Virus record (IMG/VR): IMGVR_UViG_3300005842_000039
Location: 1 to 27,305 of that record
Reading direction: 5' to 3' (one strand)
Length of the DNA: 27,305 bases
DNA from: a virus
Part shown: in pieces, positions 1 through 6,270 of the stretch
How positions within the stretch are numbered: position 1 is the stretch's first letter
Layout of the letters: the number at the start of each line of letters is the position of its first letter
Notes under the pieces: model-generated
What the model saw: only the letters and a program-made list of their open reading frames with translations
Told to the model about the DNA's origin: nothing
The model's database searches: none
Program-made: the position numbers and the translations under genes

Positions 1-9
1 GAAGGCGGC

Positions 10-471
10 ATGACCGACATCATCGACAGATTCGTGGGCCGGTGGGCGTTTCTGTCCAACTTCCACCCGGCGCCGATGTGCTGGGAAGGGCAGTGCTACC
101 CGACCAGCGAGCATGCGTTCAACGCGGGCAAGACCACCGACTGGCTGCTGCGCTACAGCATCGCCACCCGGGCCACTCCCGCCGCCGCGAAGAAGGCCGC
201 CCGGCAGCTGCCGCTACGGCCCGGCTGGAACCACACCGTCCGGTACGAGGTGATGTGGGAGGTGTTGTGGGCGAAGTTCGCCTGCCACCCCGGCCGGGTC
301 GAGGCGCTGTTGTCCACCGGCGACGCCTACCTGATCGAGGGCACCACCTGGCACGACAACCACTGGGGCAACTGCACCTGCTACCGCCCCGCCTGCATCA
401 CCAACCCGGGCCTGAACCACCTGGGCCTGATGCTCATGGACCTGCGAGCTGAACTGAGGAGACAACGATGA
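10..471 (+). CDS. NADAR-family protein (YbiA/DUF1768-like)
   Basis: This 153-residue protein carries the family hallmarks along its whole length: FLSNF at residues 14-18, YPTSEHAF at 30-37, a lysine at 41, TTWHDNHWG at 112-120 and an N-x-LG-x-x-LM element near the C-terminus. It is a normal-length single-domain member. Characterised NADAR proteins either cleave N-glycosidic bonds in riboflavin-pathway intermediates or remove ADP-ribose from guanine in nucleic acid, the latter as antitoxin to DarT1-type toxins. In a phage accessory operon the second role, countering host ADP-ribosylation defence, is the more attractive inference, but the sequence alone does not separate them. The ATG lies in an ATGA context suggesting coupling to an upstream gene outside the window, and the stop overlaps the next start by 4 bases. 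Family assignment is firm; substrate is not. Confidence 0.9.
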   Translation: MTDIIDRFVGRWAFLSNFHPAPMCWEGQCYPTSEHAFNAGKTTDWLLRYSIATRATPAAAKKAARQLPLRPGWNHTVRYEVMWEVLWAKFACHPGRVEALLSTGDAYLIEGTTWHDNHWGNCTCYRPACITNPGLNHLGLMLMDLRAELRRQR

Positions 472-971
472 CCGACATTCCTTCCAGGGAACGCACCGAC
501 GTGGAGAGGCTGACCGCGATCGACGCGTACATCAAGATCCTCAAGACGCACGCCGACGAGCTGCGCACCAAGGTCGAGAAGCAGATGGGGGCCAGCAACG
601 ACGAGCGCAAGGGTGCTTTCCTGGCCGACGGCACCCGCCTCGGCGCCGTCACCCGTTCCGACGGCAACAAGACCACCATCATCACCAGCGAGCCGGACTT
701 CCTGGCCTGGGTCAAGAACAAGCACCCGGAGGAGATCGTTCAGGCCGTCAACCCGGCCTACCGGGCGATGCTGCTCGCCGACGCCAAGAAGGGCGCGGTG
801 GGTGAACCCGGGCACGACCCGTACGACGGTGAGCTGCTGGACTTCATCCAGGTTGTGCGGGGCGCCGCGTACGTCACGGTGACCACCACCCCCGAAGGCA
901 AAGCGCGCATGGCCGCTCTCGCCAGCGGTTTCGCCGGAATGCTCGAAAGCCCCAAGGAGGACGGCCGGTGA
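468..971 (+). CDS. Unknown phage protein with N-terminal helical segment
   Basis: A 167-residue soluble protein. Residues about 10-45 look like a charged amphipathic helix or short coiled coil, followed by a mixed alpha/beta part containing DGTRLGAVTRSDG and EPDFLAWV. There is no signal peptide, membrane segment or metal motif. The layout recalls small uncharacterised proteins of actinophage early/replication regions, but I do not recognise a named family and assign no function. The ATG overlaps the preceding stop (ATGA), with a GAGGAG ribosome site 7-12 bases upstream; the stop overlaps the next GTG. Coding is supported by strong G/C third positions and by coupling on both sides. Confidence 0.8.
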   Translation: MTDIPSRERTDVERLTAIDAYIKILKTHADELRTKVEKQMGASNDERKGAFLADGTRLGAVTRSDGNKTTIITSEPDFLAWVKNKHPEEIVQAVNPAYRAMLLADAKKGAVGEPGHDPYDGELLDFIQVVRGAAYVTVTTTPEGKARMAALASGFAGMLESPKEDGR

Positions 972-1276
972 GCGTCATCGTCAGGGTTCTTCCGGACGGG
1001 GCCATCCAGATCACCGAGGCTCCGGCCGCCGTCCAGGATGACCAGGAACCCAAGGAGGACAAGGTCCGGCTCGCCCGCCGCGCGGCGCTGCGGGCGGTAC
1101 TGGACGCACTGGACGGCTGGATCGAGGGCGCCAAGAGCAACCACGGCGCCCTGGAGCACCGAGGCGAACCGCGCGGCGAGGAGTGCTGGAACCAGTTCGC
1201 GGCTGAAGACATCCGGCAGATGGTCAACGACGCCGCCCGGGAGCTTGGTGTCCGCGAGTTCGGGAAGACGCCGTGA
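968..1276 (+). CDS. Unknown small phage protein
   Basis: A 102-residue protein starting at GTG in a GTGA overlap with the previous stop. The N-terminal 20 residues look like a beta strand pair (MSVIVRVLPDGAIQITEAP), then a charged linker, then a helical region rich in Ala, Arg and Glu. No catalytic or binding motif is visible. It sits in the coupled accessory operon and its own stop overlaps the next GTG by 4 bases. Function unknown. Confidence 0.7.
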   Translation: MSVIVRVLPDGAIQITEAPAAVQDDQEPKEDKVRLARRAALRAVLDALDGWIEGAKSNHGALEHRGEPRGEECWNQFAAEDIRQMVNDAARELGVREFGKTP

Positions 1277-1524
1277 CCCGGCAGCGGATGGTCTGGCGGC
1301 GGTACAGCCGCCGAGTCATCCCCGCCCAGCCTCGCCGACAAGGGACCGCCCACCGTGTCCAGCTTCAGATCAGCCAGTACGAGGCCCTGATCTTGCCTCA
1401 CACAGTGGTGATCCCGAACGGGGACACCATCCGAATCCCGCTCGAAGCCACCGTCCGAGGCCCCGACCCGAAGGACTGGCGGCACATCAGCCTTCCCGTA
1501 ACCATCACGGCGACCATCGCCTAA
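1273..1524 (+). CDS. Unknown small beta-rich protein
   Basis: An 83-residue protein that begins with GTG overlapping the preceding TGA. The first 25 residues are strongly basic and the rest is mostly alternating hydrophobic sequence (for example ALILPHTVVIPNGDTIRIPL), suggesting a small beta structure. No known domain is recognised. The start rests mainly on the 4-base overlap; a later start is possible. Confidence 0.6.
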   Translation: MTRQRMVWRRYSRRVIPAQPRRQGTAHRVQLQISQYEALILPHTVVIPNGDTIRIPLEATVRGPDPKDWRHISLPVTITATIA

Positions 1525-1541
1525 CCAGGAGGAGAACAACC

Positions 1542-1805
1542 ATGAGAAAACGCGCTATCATCACGGCCCTGGCGGCCCTCGGCATCTTCCTCGTCGCGAC
1601 GGCGGAGAGCTGCTCGCACGCCAGCAACAACAACAAGGTCGTCATCCCCACCGGACCGGCCAGCATCATCCAGTTCCCGTACGGCTTCCGGAACGTCGCC
1701 TACAAGTGCGACGGCCCGAACATGGTCTACAGCGGCTCCGCCGGAGCTGACGACAACCTTCCGCCGAGCATCGCGGTCGTCCCCAACGACCCGCGCTGCA
1801 AGTAA
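1542..1805 (+). CDS. Small exported protein with N-terminal signal
   Basis: An 87-residue protein starting at the ATG after a strong ribosome site (AGGAGGAG, 1527-1534), although the same frame is open far upstream. Residues 1-5 are basic (MRKRA), residues 6-20 are hydrophobic, and AESCS follows, so it should be exported; C24 could be a lipid-attachment or disulfide cysteine, but the sequence before it is a poor lipobox. The mature part has two further cysteines (C56 and C86), so a disulfide is likely. Small exported proteins of this type are common in actinophage accessory regions; no specific role can be assigned. Confidence 0.72.
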   Translation: MRKRAIITALAALGIFLVATAESCSHASNNNKVVIPTGPASIIQFPYGFRNVAYKCDGPNMVYSGSAGADDNLPPSIAVVPNDPRCK

Positions 1806-1818
1806 GGCGGGTCCAAGC

Positions 1819-2007
1819 GTGACTGGATATCTGAAGGGATCCGCAGCGACCAGGGTCGACGAGGCCATCCGCCCCCACCAGCGTCACCGGCTGGAGGCCA
1901 CACCTCGGGAGTACGTGGACGACGAGGACGGCCAGACGTACGAAGAGACCTTCCTGGTCTTGCGCTGCGCCGACTGTGATGCCGACTTGCTGGAGCTGGA
2001 CGAGTGA
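1819..2007 (+). CDS. Small unknown protein with a C-terminal CxxC
   Basis: A 62-residue, acidic protein beginning at GTG. Its C-terminal part is FLVLRCADCDADLLELDE, with one CxxC pair, and an acidic stretch (YVDDEDGQTYEETF) precedes it. One CxxC alone could make half a zinc site or a redox pair, with histidines near residues 20-25 as possible partners. The stop overlaps the next gene's GTG by 4 bases, which supports translation. Function unknown. Confidence 0.6.
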   Translation: MTGYLKGSAATRVDEAIRPHQRHRLEATPREYVDDEDGQTYEETFLVLRCADCDADLLELDE

Positions 2008-2204
2008 AGCGCACCGCCATCGCTGCTCTCGCCGTCGCGGTCGCCCTCACGGGCGGCTGCGACCCGCGACACGGCAGCACCAAACCTCCCAAGCCAGCCA
2101 GCAGCGACACCCAGTTCAAGGACAAGTGCCGCCTCTCCGGCGGCATCCCCGTCATCAGCCACCAGCACGGCGAAACGCAGTACAACTGCGTGCATACCGA
2201 CTGA
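2004..2204 (+). CDS. Small lipoprotein
   Basis: A 66-residue protein from a GTG overlapping the preceding TGA. It starts MKRTAIAALAVAVALTGGC: basic tip, Ala/Val-rich hydrophobic core and an LTGGC lipobox placing the lipidated cysteine at residue 19. The mature part is short, polar and proline-rich, with two more cysteines (around residues 43 and 62) that could form a disulfide. It should sit on the outer face of the host membrane. Phage lipoproteins of this kind sometimes block superinfection; that is only an inference here. Confidence 0.75.
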   Translation: MKRTAIAALAVAVALTGGCDPRHGSTKPPKPASSDTQFKDKCRLSGGIPVISHQHGETQYNCVHTD

Positions 2205-2228
2205 CGAGGGCGGGCGTAGCCTGACCGC

Positions 2229-2519
2229 ATGAAGCTTGGTCAGCTGGCCCGTGACCTTGGATACGCCATAGCCGCCGCCTTCGCCGTCACGCCCAAGGGT
2301 GTGGCGGGGGAGGAGCGGCTGGACTCGTACTGGACCAAAGGCGAGGGAGCGGCGAAGATCCGCTGGGCCGAGCCGTGCGCGTTCTGCCGATGCAAACAGC
2401 ACCTTGGCAAGTATCTACATGGCAATCAGCTAGATGGCCACTGCGCGAACCTGGAGAAGCGGGCGACCGGTCATTGGCCGAACCCGCAGCACTCCAAGAC
2501 AAAGCACTGCCCCTGTTAG
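2229..2519 (+). CDS. Unknown Cys/His-rich small protein
   Basis: A 96-residue protein from an ATG. The N-terminus is a short hydrophobic helix, and the C-terminal half is rich in cysteine and histidine: CAFCRC near residue 50, HC near 71 and CPC at the very end. The spacing suggests metal binding but fits no standard zinc finger that I recognise. It lies between the lipoprotein gene and the HNH gene, 24 bases from each. Function unknown. Confidence 0.65.
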   Translation: MKLGQLARDLGYAIAAAFAVTPKGVAGEERLDSYWTKGEGAAKIRWAEPCAFCRCKQHLGKYLHGNQLDGHCANLEKRATGHWPNPQHSKTKHCPC

Positions 2520-2543
2520 CCGTCAGGGGCGCAGGAGGAGACC

Positions 2544-2996
2544 ATGAGTTTCGAAGCAGCCGCAGCCCTCGCCCTGGCCCGCTCATACGGCCGCTGCGAG
2601 GGCTGCGGCATTGCGGCCCGCCTGGACCCTCACCACCGGATGACACGCGGCTCAGGAGGCGTACACGGGGCCGCAGCCGCCGTCTCCAACGATGTGCGGA
2701 ACATCCTCATGCTGTGCCGCCCCTGCCATGACACGACCCTCAATGACGCGCCGGGATGCATCAAGATCGGCTGGGTGATCGAGCGGCGCTCCGGCACCGA
2801 CCCCCTGGAAACCCCGGCGCTGATCCGCACCGTCAACGGCCACGGCTGGTGGTACCTGACCGAGGATGGCGGCTACCGGTGGTCCGACGAGATGAACCTG
2901 ACTGACCAGCTTGGCTTCTGCGAACACGGTATCCCCATCGAATACTGCGGCAACTGCCACGAATCCATGATCGAAAACGACGGAGAGAAGCCGTGA
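2544..2996 (+). CDS. HNH endonuclease with extra C-terminal zinc motif
   Basis: A 150-residue protein with a classic zinc-stabilised HNH fold: C18-x-x-C21, DPHHR at 28-32 (metal and catalytic histidines), N49 and N53, and C58-x-x-C61-H62. A second cluster, CEHG...YCGNC around residues 129-142, looks like a small zinc knuckle rarely needed in minimal HNH nucleases. HNH proteins of phages cut DNA as homing enzymes, as packaging partners of terminase, or in host DNA breakdown. No terminase gene is in view, so the role is open. AGGAGG lies 8 bases upstream of the ATG. The stop overlaps a tiny downstream GTG frame. Confidence 0.85.
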   Translation: MSFEAAAALALARSYGRCEGCGIAARLDPHHRMTRGSGGVHGAAAAVSNDVRNILMLCRPCHDTTLNDAPGCIKIGWVIERRSGTDPLETPALIRTVNGHGWWYLTEDGGYRWSDEMNLTDQLGFCEHGIPIEYCGNCHESMIENDGEKP

Positions 2997-3049
2997 CGCT
3001 GCCTCGATACACCATTCCCCGCGTCGCCCACTGCGGCGGCGGAAGCTAA
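2993..3049 (+). CDS. Possible 18-residue peptide coupled to the HNH gene
   Basis: A GTG overlapping the HNH stop (GTGA) opens an 18-codon frame encoding MTLPRYTIPRVAHCGGGS. Support comes only from the 4-base overlap used throughout this operon and from the fact that its TAA shares bases with the TAG of the convergent gene (CTAA at 3046-3049). It is too short for codon statistics and could be chance. The CGGGS tail resembles the start of the 52-residue protein at 25552-25710. Confidence 0.25.
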   Translation: MTLPRYTIPRVAHCGGGS

Positions 3050-3396
3050 GGCCCCAGCAGCGAGACGGCCTGAACCAGGACCAGCGCCGAGTCGGCGGAG
3101 ATCAGCAGCTGATTGCCGTAGAACTGGATCGGCCACACCCCGGTCATCTTCCGGTTCGCTGAGATCGGCAGAGTCAGCGTCCGCGGGCCGGTCGTCAGCC
3201 CATCCTGCCCGGCCGCCAACTGCACGGTCAGCGTGTGCGTGTTGCCGCCGTCGGTGTTCAGCAGGATCAGCGCGGTGGCACCGTCGTTGTAGCAGAAGTT
3301 CCCGTTGGCCACGTCGAATGCCTGGGAGGGGGCTGGGAGATCCAGTAGCGCCGTCCGTGTGCATGTCAGCACCGGAACGACTGTCCTACCCGCCAT
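3046..3396 (-). CDS. Small virion-type beta protein (decoration-like)
   Basis: A 116-residue protein rich in beta strands, with the pattern of small capsid or tail decoration proteins common in actinophages: a CYNDGATALILLNTDGG stretch around residues 34-50, then THTLTVQL, and a Tyr-containing FYGNQLLISADSA near the end. There is no signal peptide. It is separated from the other late genes by the terminator at 3609-3646 and a divergent gene, so it must have its own promoter. A good ribosome site (AGGGGGT) lies 6 bases upstream of the ATG. Its stop overlaps the end of the left operon. Virion role is inferred from sequence style, not proven. Confidence 0.65.
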   Translation of the reverse strand: MAGRTVVPVLTCTRTALLDLPAPSQAFDVANGNFCYNDGATALILLNTDGGNTHTLTVQLAAGQDGLTTGPRTLTLPISANRKMTGVWPIQFYGNQLLISADSALVLVQAVSLLGP

Positions 3397-3415
3397 CCCA
3401 ACCCCCTGTGTAGAG

Positions 3416-3429
3416 CCAGCCTCTGCTGG
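3416..3429. promoter_or_regulatory. Dyad in the 46-bp divergent intergenic region
   Basis: CCAGC-CTCT-GCTGG is a perfect 5-bp inverted repeat lying between the divergent starts at 3396 (-) and 3443 (+). TATCAG at 3431-3436 lies 6 bases before the rightward ATG, the position of a -10 box for a leaderless transcript; no ribosome site precedes that ATG. The dyad could be an operator or simply chance at this GC content. Confidence 0.3.
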
Positions 3430-3442
3430 GTATCAGTCTCGC

Positions 3443-3607
3443 ATGTTTGCCCTGATAGCCGCGATCATCTGGTTCCTCGCCGCGTTCGGAGTAGGGCTCG
3501 GCTCGATCAACATGCTGCTCTTCGGGCTCGCGTTCCTAGGTCTGCACTTCGCGTTCGCCTGGGGACTTCCGGTTCCGGCACCCTGGCATCGGCAACCTCC
3601 CCAGTGA
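3443..3607 (+). CDS. Small membrane protein
   Basis: A 54-residue protein (MFALIAAIIWFLAAFGVGLG at the start) with two closely spaced hydrophobic segments, residues about 2-20 and 24-44, and a polar proline-rich tail. It should be a two-span inner-membrane protein. It is transcribed against the lysis genes and ends just before the hairpin at 3609. No ribosome site is visible; a -10-like TATCAG immediately upstream fits leaderless expression, common in actinobacteria. Such tiny membrane proteins recur in actinophages without known function; a holin or exclusion role is possible but unsupported. Confidence 0.7.
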   Translation: MFALIAAIIWFLAAFGVGLGSINMLLFGLAFLGLHFAFAWGLPVPAPWHRQPPQ

Positions 3608-3608
3608 C

Positions 3609-3646
3609 GCAAGAAGCCCCCGGCCGACCGTCCGGGGGCTTCTTGC
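3609..3646. terminator. Bidirectional terminator at the end of the late operon
   Basis: GCAAGAAGCCCCCGG (3609-3623) and CCGGGGGCTTCTTGC (3632-3646) form a perfect 15-bp stem with an 8-base loop. It sits between convergent genes ending at 3607 (+) and 3654 (-). The A/T-rich outer stem supplies the weak U-tract on both strands, so it probably stops transcription in both directions. Confidence 0.85.
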
Positions 3647-3653
3647 TGTCTGC

Positions 3654-3974
3654 CTAGAACGAATTAGGAGGGGGAGGAGTGGGAGTCTTACGAGCTTGTC
3701 GATCAGCCAGCTCCTGCGGCCACGACTCCCGCTTCGTCGGCTGTAGGGGCACCAGGGCGCGGCCCTGATCATCCTTCGGGTCGGCGACGGGGGTGGCCTT
3801 CGATCGGGCGTACAGGCCGAGCAGCACCTGCAACACGCCCACCGCCACACCCACCCAGACGGCCGCCTGGCCGGTGATCAGGCCGGTGCCCTGAAGGTAG
3901 ACGAGGACGGCCAGCAGCGCCGTCATGGCAGCCACCAGGGTGGCCACCGGCGCCTTCGTGAAGGGGTTGGTCAT
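3654..3974 (-). CDS. Holin-like membrane protein
   Basis: A 106-residue protein with two membrane segments, about residues 10-28 and 33-55, separated by a short turn (QGTGLITG), then a charged, proline-rich cytoplasmic tail ending TPPPPNSF. Size, two-helix hairpin and position immediately after the endolysin gene fit a class II-type holin, which would let the endolysin reach the wall. It is the last gene before the late terminator. Several other small membrane proteins lie nearby, so which is the true holin is undecided. Confidence 0.65.
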   Translation of the reverse strand: MTNPFTKAPVATLVAAMTALLAVLVYLQGTGLITGQAAVWVGVAVGVLQVLLGLYARSKATPVADPKDDQGRALVPLQPTKRESWPQELADRQARKTPTPPPPNSF

Positions 3975-3975
3975 G

Positions 3976-4737
3976 TCAGGCCGCCGGAGGCTTCGCGGCC
4001 AGGACCGCGTCGGCGGCCCTCAGCAGCCGGTCGAGGCCCGAGCCGGACTTGAGGGGCGCCAGCTTCGCGGAGGCGACCGGGTCCATCAGCTGGTCGCGGA
4101 GACCCTGCACGTCATTGAGCTGCTGCTGCACGGTGCGGGTCGGATAGGCGGTGTTGCCGTACGGGACGGCCAGGAAGTCGTCCTTGAACGCGGCCAGCGC
4201 GGCGGCCAGTTCCTTGGTGTCCACAGCGTTCGCCTGGATCTGCGCGGTGATCCAGGTCTTGTCGGCGGCGGTGAGGGCCACGGGAACGTCCTCCAGATGC
4301 CAGGAAGCCGTCGAGGCTTCAAGATTCGAGTCGTACGAGGCGGAGAAGTGGGCGTGCTCGGTGTGCGGCGACGGCCCGGTATAGGTCTTCTGCACCCAGC
4401 CGGACGACGCGGACCAGATCCGCCGGTTGTAGATCATGTAGCGGAGACGCTTCTCAGCGCCCGAGCGGCAGCGGGCGAGCAGGAACTGGACGACCTTCTC
4501 CATCGTCAGGTCCGACTCGCGCAGGTTGTTGTCCACGTCGATCGCGTGGACCTCGTTGATGTGGTCGGCGTCGTGGATCGGCACCCGTCCGGTCTCGTCC
4601 GGATTGTGGTCGGAGACCTCGTTCTGGTGCGCCAGGTCGCCGACGCTGCCGTCCGAGGCGCGGTCGCGGGACGGGGCGATCCGGTCGAACTCGGCGAAAA
4701 GCGCCTTCAGGCAGGGGATGAGCACCCAATCAGCCAA
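3976..4737 (-). CDS. Endolysin, M15-type peptidase
   Basis: A 253-residue lysin. The N-terminal 140 residues carry M15 (VanY/D-Ala-D-Ala carboxypeptidase-like) zinc motifs: SDHNP with H44, HAIDVD with D67, and HTEHAHF with E127, H128 and H130. This domain cleaves peptide cross-bridges of peptidoglycan. The C-terminal 100 residues are helical (QQQLNDVQGLRDQL) and contain no wall-binding repeat that I recognise; they may mediate assembly or a new wall contact. No signal peptide, so release needs a holin. The start is TTG: AGGAGG lies 7 bases upstream of it, better placed than for the GTG four codons later. Confidence 0.88.
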   Translation of the reverse strand: MADWVLIPCLKALFAEFDRIAPSRDRASDGSVGDLAHQNEVSDHNPDETGRVPIHDADHINEVHAIDVDNNLRESDLTMEKVVQFLLARCRSGAEKRLRYMIYNRRIWSASSGWVQKTYTGPSPHTEHAHFSASYDSNLEASTASWHLEDVPVALTAADKTWITAQIQANAVDTKELAAALAAFKDDFLAVPYGNTAYPTRTVQQQLNDVQGLRDQLMDPVASAKLAPLKSGSGLDRLLRAADAVLAAKPPAA

Positions 4738-4746
4738 GGCTTCCTC

Positions 4747-5076
4747 CTAGTGTCTGCGCCCAGCGTACGACATCATCTTGCGGTACCGCCTGCGCAGTTG
4801 AAGATCAAAAATGATCCAGAGACGCCAGCCGAGCACCACCGGAAACCCGACCGCGAACAACACGGCCCGCACCCACGCGAACCACAGCGCATCCCCGAAC
4901 AGATACCGGACCACGATCAGGTCCAGCACCCACGCGATGATCAGCATGTACCAGAAGACATGCCAGCCGCCCCGCGAACGCCAGAACCGGGCGAGCGTCA
5001 CGAACGCTATGAAACCGGCGGTGGAGATGGCGGCCGAAACGAACACGCCGATGGTGCCCAGCAGGTCAGGTGTCAC
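4747..5076 (-). CDS. Multi-span membrane protein of the lysis cassette
   Basis: A 109-residue protein with three hydrophobic segments (about residues 5-27, 38-57 and 66-92) and a strongly basic tail (LQLRRRYRKMM). The frame is open further upstream, but the GTG at 5076 overlapping the preceding stop by 4 bases is the convincing start and gives a clean membrane protein. Placement directly upstream of the endolysin fits a second holin or antiholin. Function is not proven. Confidence 0.72.
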   Translation of the reverse strand: MTPDLLGTIGVFVSAAISTAGFIAFVTLARFWRSRGGWHVFWYMLIIAWVLDLIVVRYLFGDALWFAWVRAVLFAVGFPVVLGWRLWIIFDLQLRRRYRKMMSYAGRRH

Positions 5077-5282
5077 TCGGAGCCTCGCAGCGCTTTTTCG
5101 ATCATCGGACCGAAGTGGTTGTCGGTGTGCAACTTCCGCAGGCTCGCGGTTATTGCATCCACCCGAGGCGTCAACTCCTCCGCCTCGCGCTGCTGGTCCT
5201 GGGCCCGATCTCGCAGCTTCTCCGCCATGCGGAGCTTCTCGTCCGCCTTCTCCACCCGCTTGCGCCACAACAACCACATCAC
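5073..5282 (-). CDS. Small coiled-coil protein
   Basis: A 69-residue protein with a short aromatic start (MMWLLWRKR) followed by a long charged helix (residues 8-58) with coiled-coil character. The GTG at 5282 overlaps the previous stop and is followed directly by ATG, so either may be used. The N-terminus is too short to span the membrane but could anchor peripherally. It lies in the lysis cassette between two membrane proteins; a spanin-like job is unlikely for a monoderm host. Function unknown. Confidence 0.65.
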   Translation of the reverse strand: MMWLLWRKRVEKADEKLRMAEKLRDRAQDQQREAEELTPRVDAITASLRKLHTDNHFGPMIEKALRGSE

Positions 5283-5593
5283 GAGGGACCACCCCGTCTC
5301 TGAGTGTTGCGCCGAGCCGCCCGGTCGCCCAGAGCCTTCAGTACCTTGTCCTGGTTCTCCGCAAGCACCGTCAACTTGGCCACCGACTCTATGAGCGTCC
5401 TGTTGGTTTCAGTATTGGCAGCTACCCCGGACTCGGCTATCTCAGCCCTCTTCTCGGCACTTTCCCGCAGTTGCTCCGCGACCCGTCGCCCCAGGATCGC
5501 ACCCCGCAGCATCGCGTAGAACGTCGCCAGCAGCGCCGTAACCAGGAGACCGATGAGATACCAAGGCAAACTCTGCGCAGTTATTTCAACCAT
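5279..5593 (-). CDS. Membrane-anchored coiled-coil protein
   Basis: A 104-residue protein with one N-terminal membrane helix (residues about 9-32) followed by a long charged helix (35-90) that should lie in the cytoplasm or outside as a coiled coil, and a basic tail. It is the first gene of the lysis cassette, coupled to the next gene by a 4-base overlap. The 55-base gap upstream is AT-rich for this genome and may contain a promoter. Candidate lysis regulator or holin partner; not assignable by sequence. Confidence 0.68.
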   Translation of the reverse strand: MVEITAQSLPWYLIGLLVTALLATFYAMLRGAILGRRVAEQLRESAEKRAEIAESGVAANTETNRTLIESVAKLTVLAENQDKVLKALGDRAARRNTQRRGGPS

Positions 5594-5648
5594 TTCGCCC
5601 CGATCTCTTCAGTACGCCTTCCTAATTATCCCGTAAGGCACTGACAGA
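5594..5648 (-). promoter_or_regulatory. Possible lysis-cassette promoter region
   Basis: The gap between the last fibre gene and the lysis genes reads GGGATAATTAGGAAGG on the minus strand, an AT-rich island in a GC-rich genome. GATAAT resembles a -10 box, but no good -35 lies 16-18 bases upstream. Weak evidence only. Confidence 0.22.
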
Positions 5649-6269
5649 TCAGGGAACCGAGGTCAAGCCGATCATCGCCAAACTGATGATCGGCGGCGAG
5701 CCGGTATCAGTGTTGATCGGACCAGCCGGAGTACCTGTCCAAAACGTCTTCAATTCCAGGTAATCGCCCGCATTCAGCTTCCACATCGACATGGCCGAGG
5801 CCCACACCTGCCCGGTGTACGTGCTCAGCGGATTGAACTTCTTCCCCTGCAACCACGCGGCACCACCATTCAGGCCCACCGTGGTCTGAATGGCGCCGTT
5901 GACGCCGAACGCCGAACCGATGTTGTAGCCGCTGGTCGCCGAAACCAGCACGATGCAGCCGACCGGCGCCGTGAGCCGGGTCGGCTGACCAGCCGCCCAC
6001 CAGTTCGCATTGGCCAAGGGACTGTTCGCGCCGTTGTTGATCCGGATCGTGTCCAGGGTGATCGCCGTCAGGGTGGCCTTCGTGATGGACTGCGCCGCCG
6101 CCCGCAAAGCGGTAACCGACGCGAACCGGGAGAACTCCGACGCCATCTTCGCTGTGCCGATCAGCCCGGAATCGATGTCGCTGGCCATGGCCTGCACATC
6201 GGCCGCATTCACCACGTCGGAGGTGAACGGGTAACGCATCCGCAGGAACGGCGTCTTACGCATCGTCAT
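5649..6269 (-). CDS. Distal tail/fibre protein, paralogue of its neighbour
   Basis: A 206-residue protein. Residues 9-35 (RYPFTSDVVNAADVQAMA and following) resemble the start of the adjacent upstream protein, suggesting a shared attachment segment. The C-terminal 130 residues are beta-rich with a KLNAGDYLELKTFW strand pair, like the C1q/TNF-type jelly-roll heads at the tips of many phage fibres; that fold is an inference. The ATG at 6269 follows the previous stop by one base; a second ATG is two codons later. Probably a receptor-contacting tail component. Confidence 0.7.
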   Translation of the reverse strand: MTMRKTPFLRMRYPFTSDVVNAADVQAMASDIDSGLIGTAKMASEFSRFASVTALRAAAQSITKATLTAITLDTIRINNGANSPLANANWWAAGQPTRLTAPVGCIVLVSATSGYNIGSAFGVNGAIQTTVGLNGGAAWLQGKKFNPLSTYTGQVWASAMSMWKLNAGDYLELKTFWTGTPAGPINTDTGSPPIISLAMIGLTSVP

Positions 6270-6270
6270 G

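Noticed and set aside
1-13. End of an upstream gene overlapping the first ATG
   Set aside because: An ATGA overlap exists, but only three codons are in view, too few to call a gene.
3925-5394. 489-codon plus-strand open frame across the lysis cassette
   Set aside because: Antisense to the endolysin with its clear M15 motifs and ribosome site; translation is compositionally biased.
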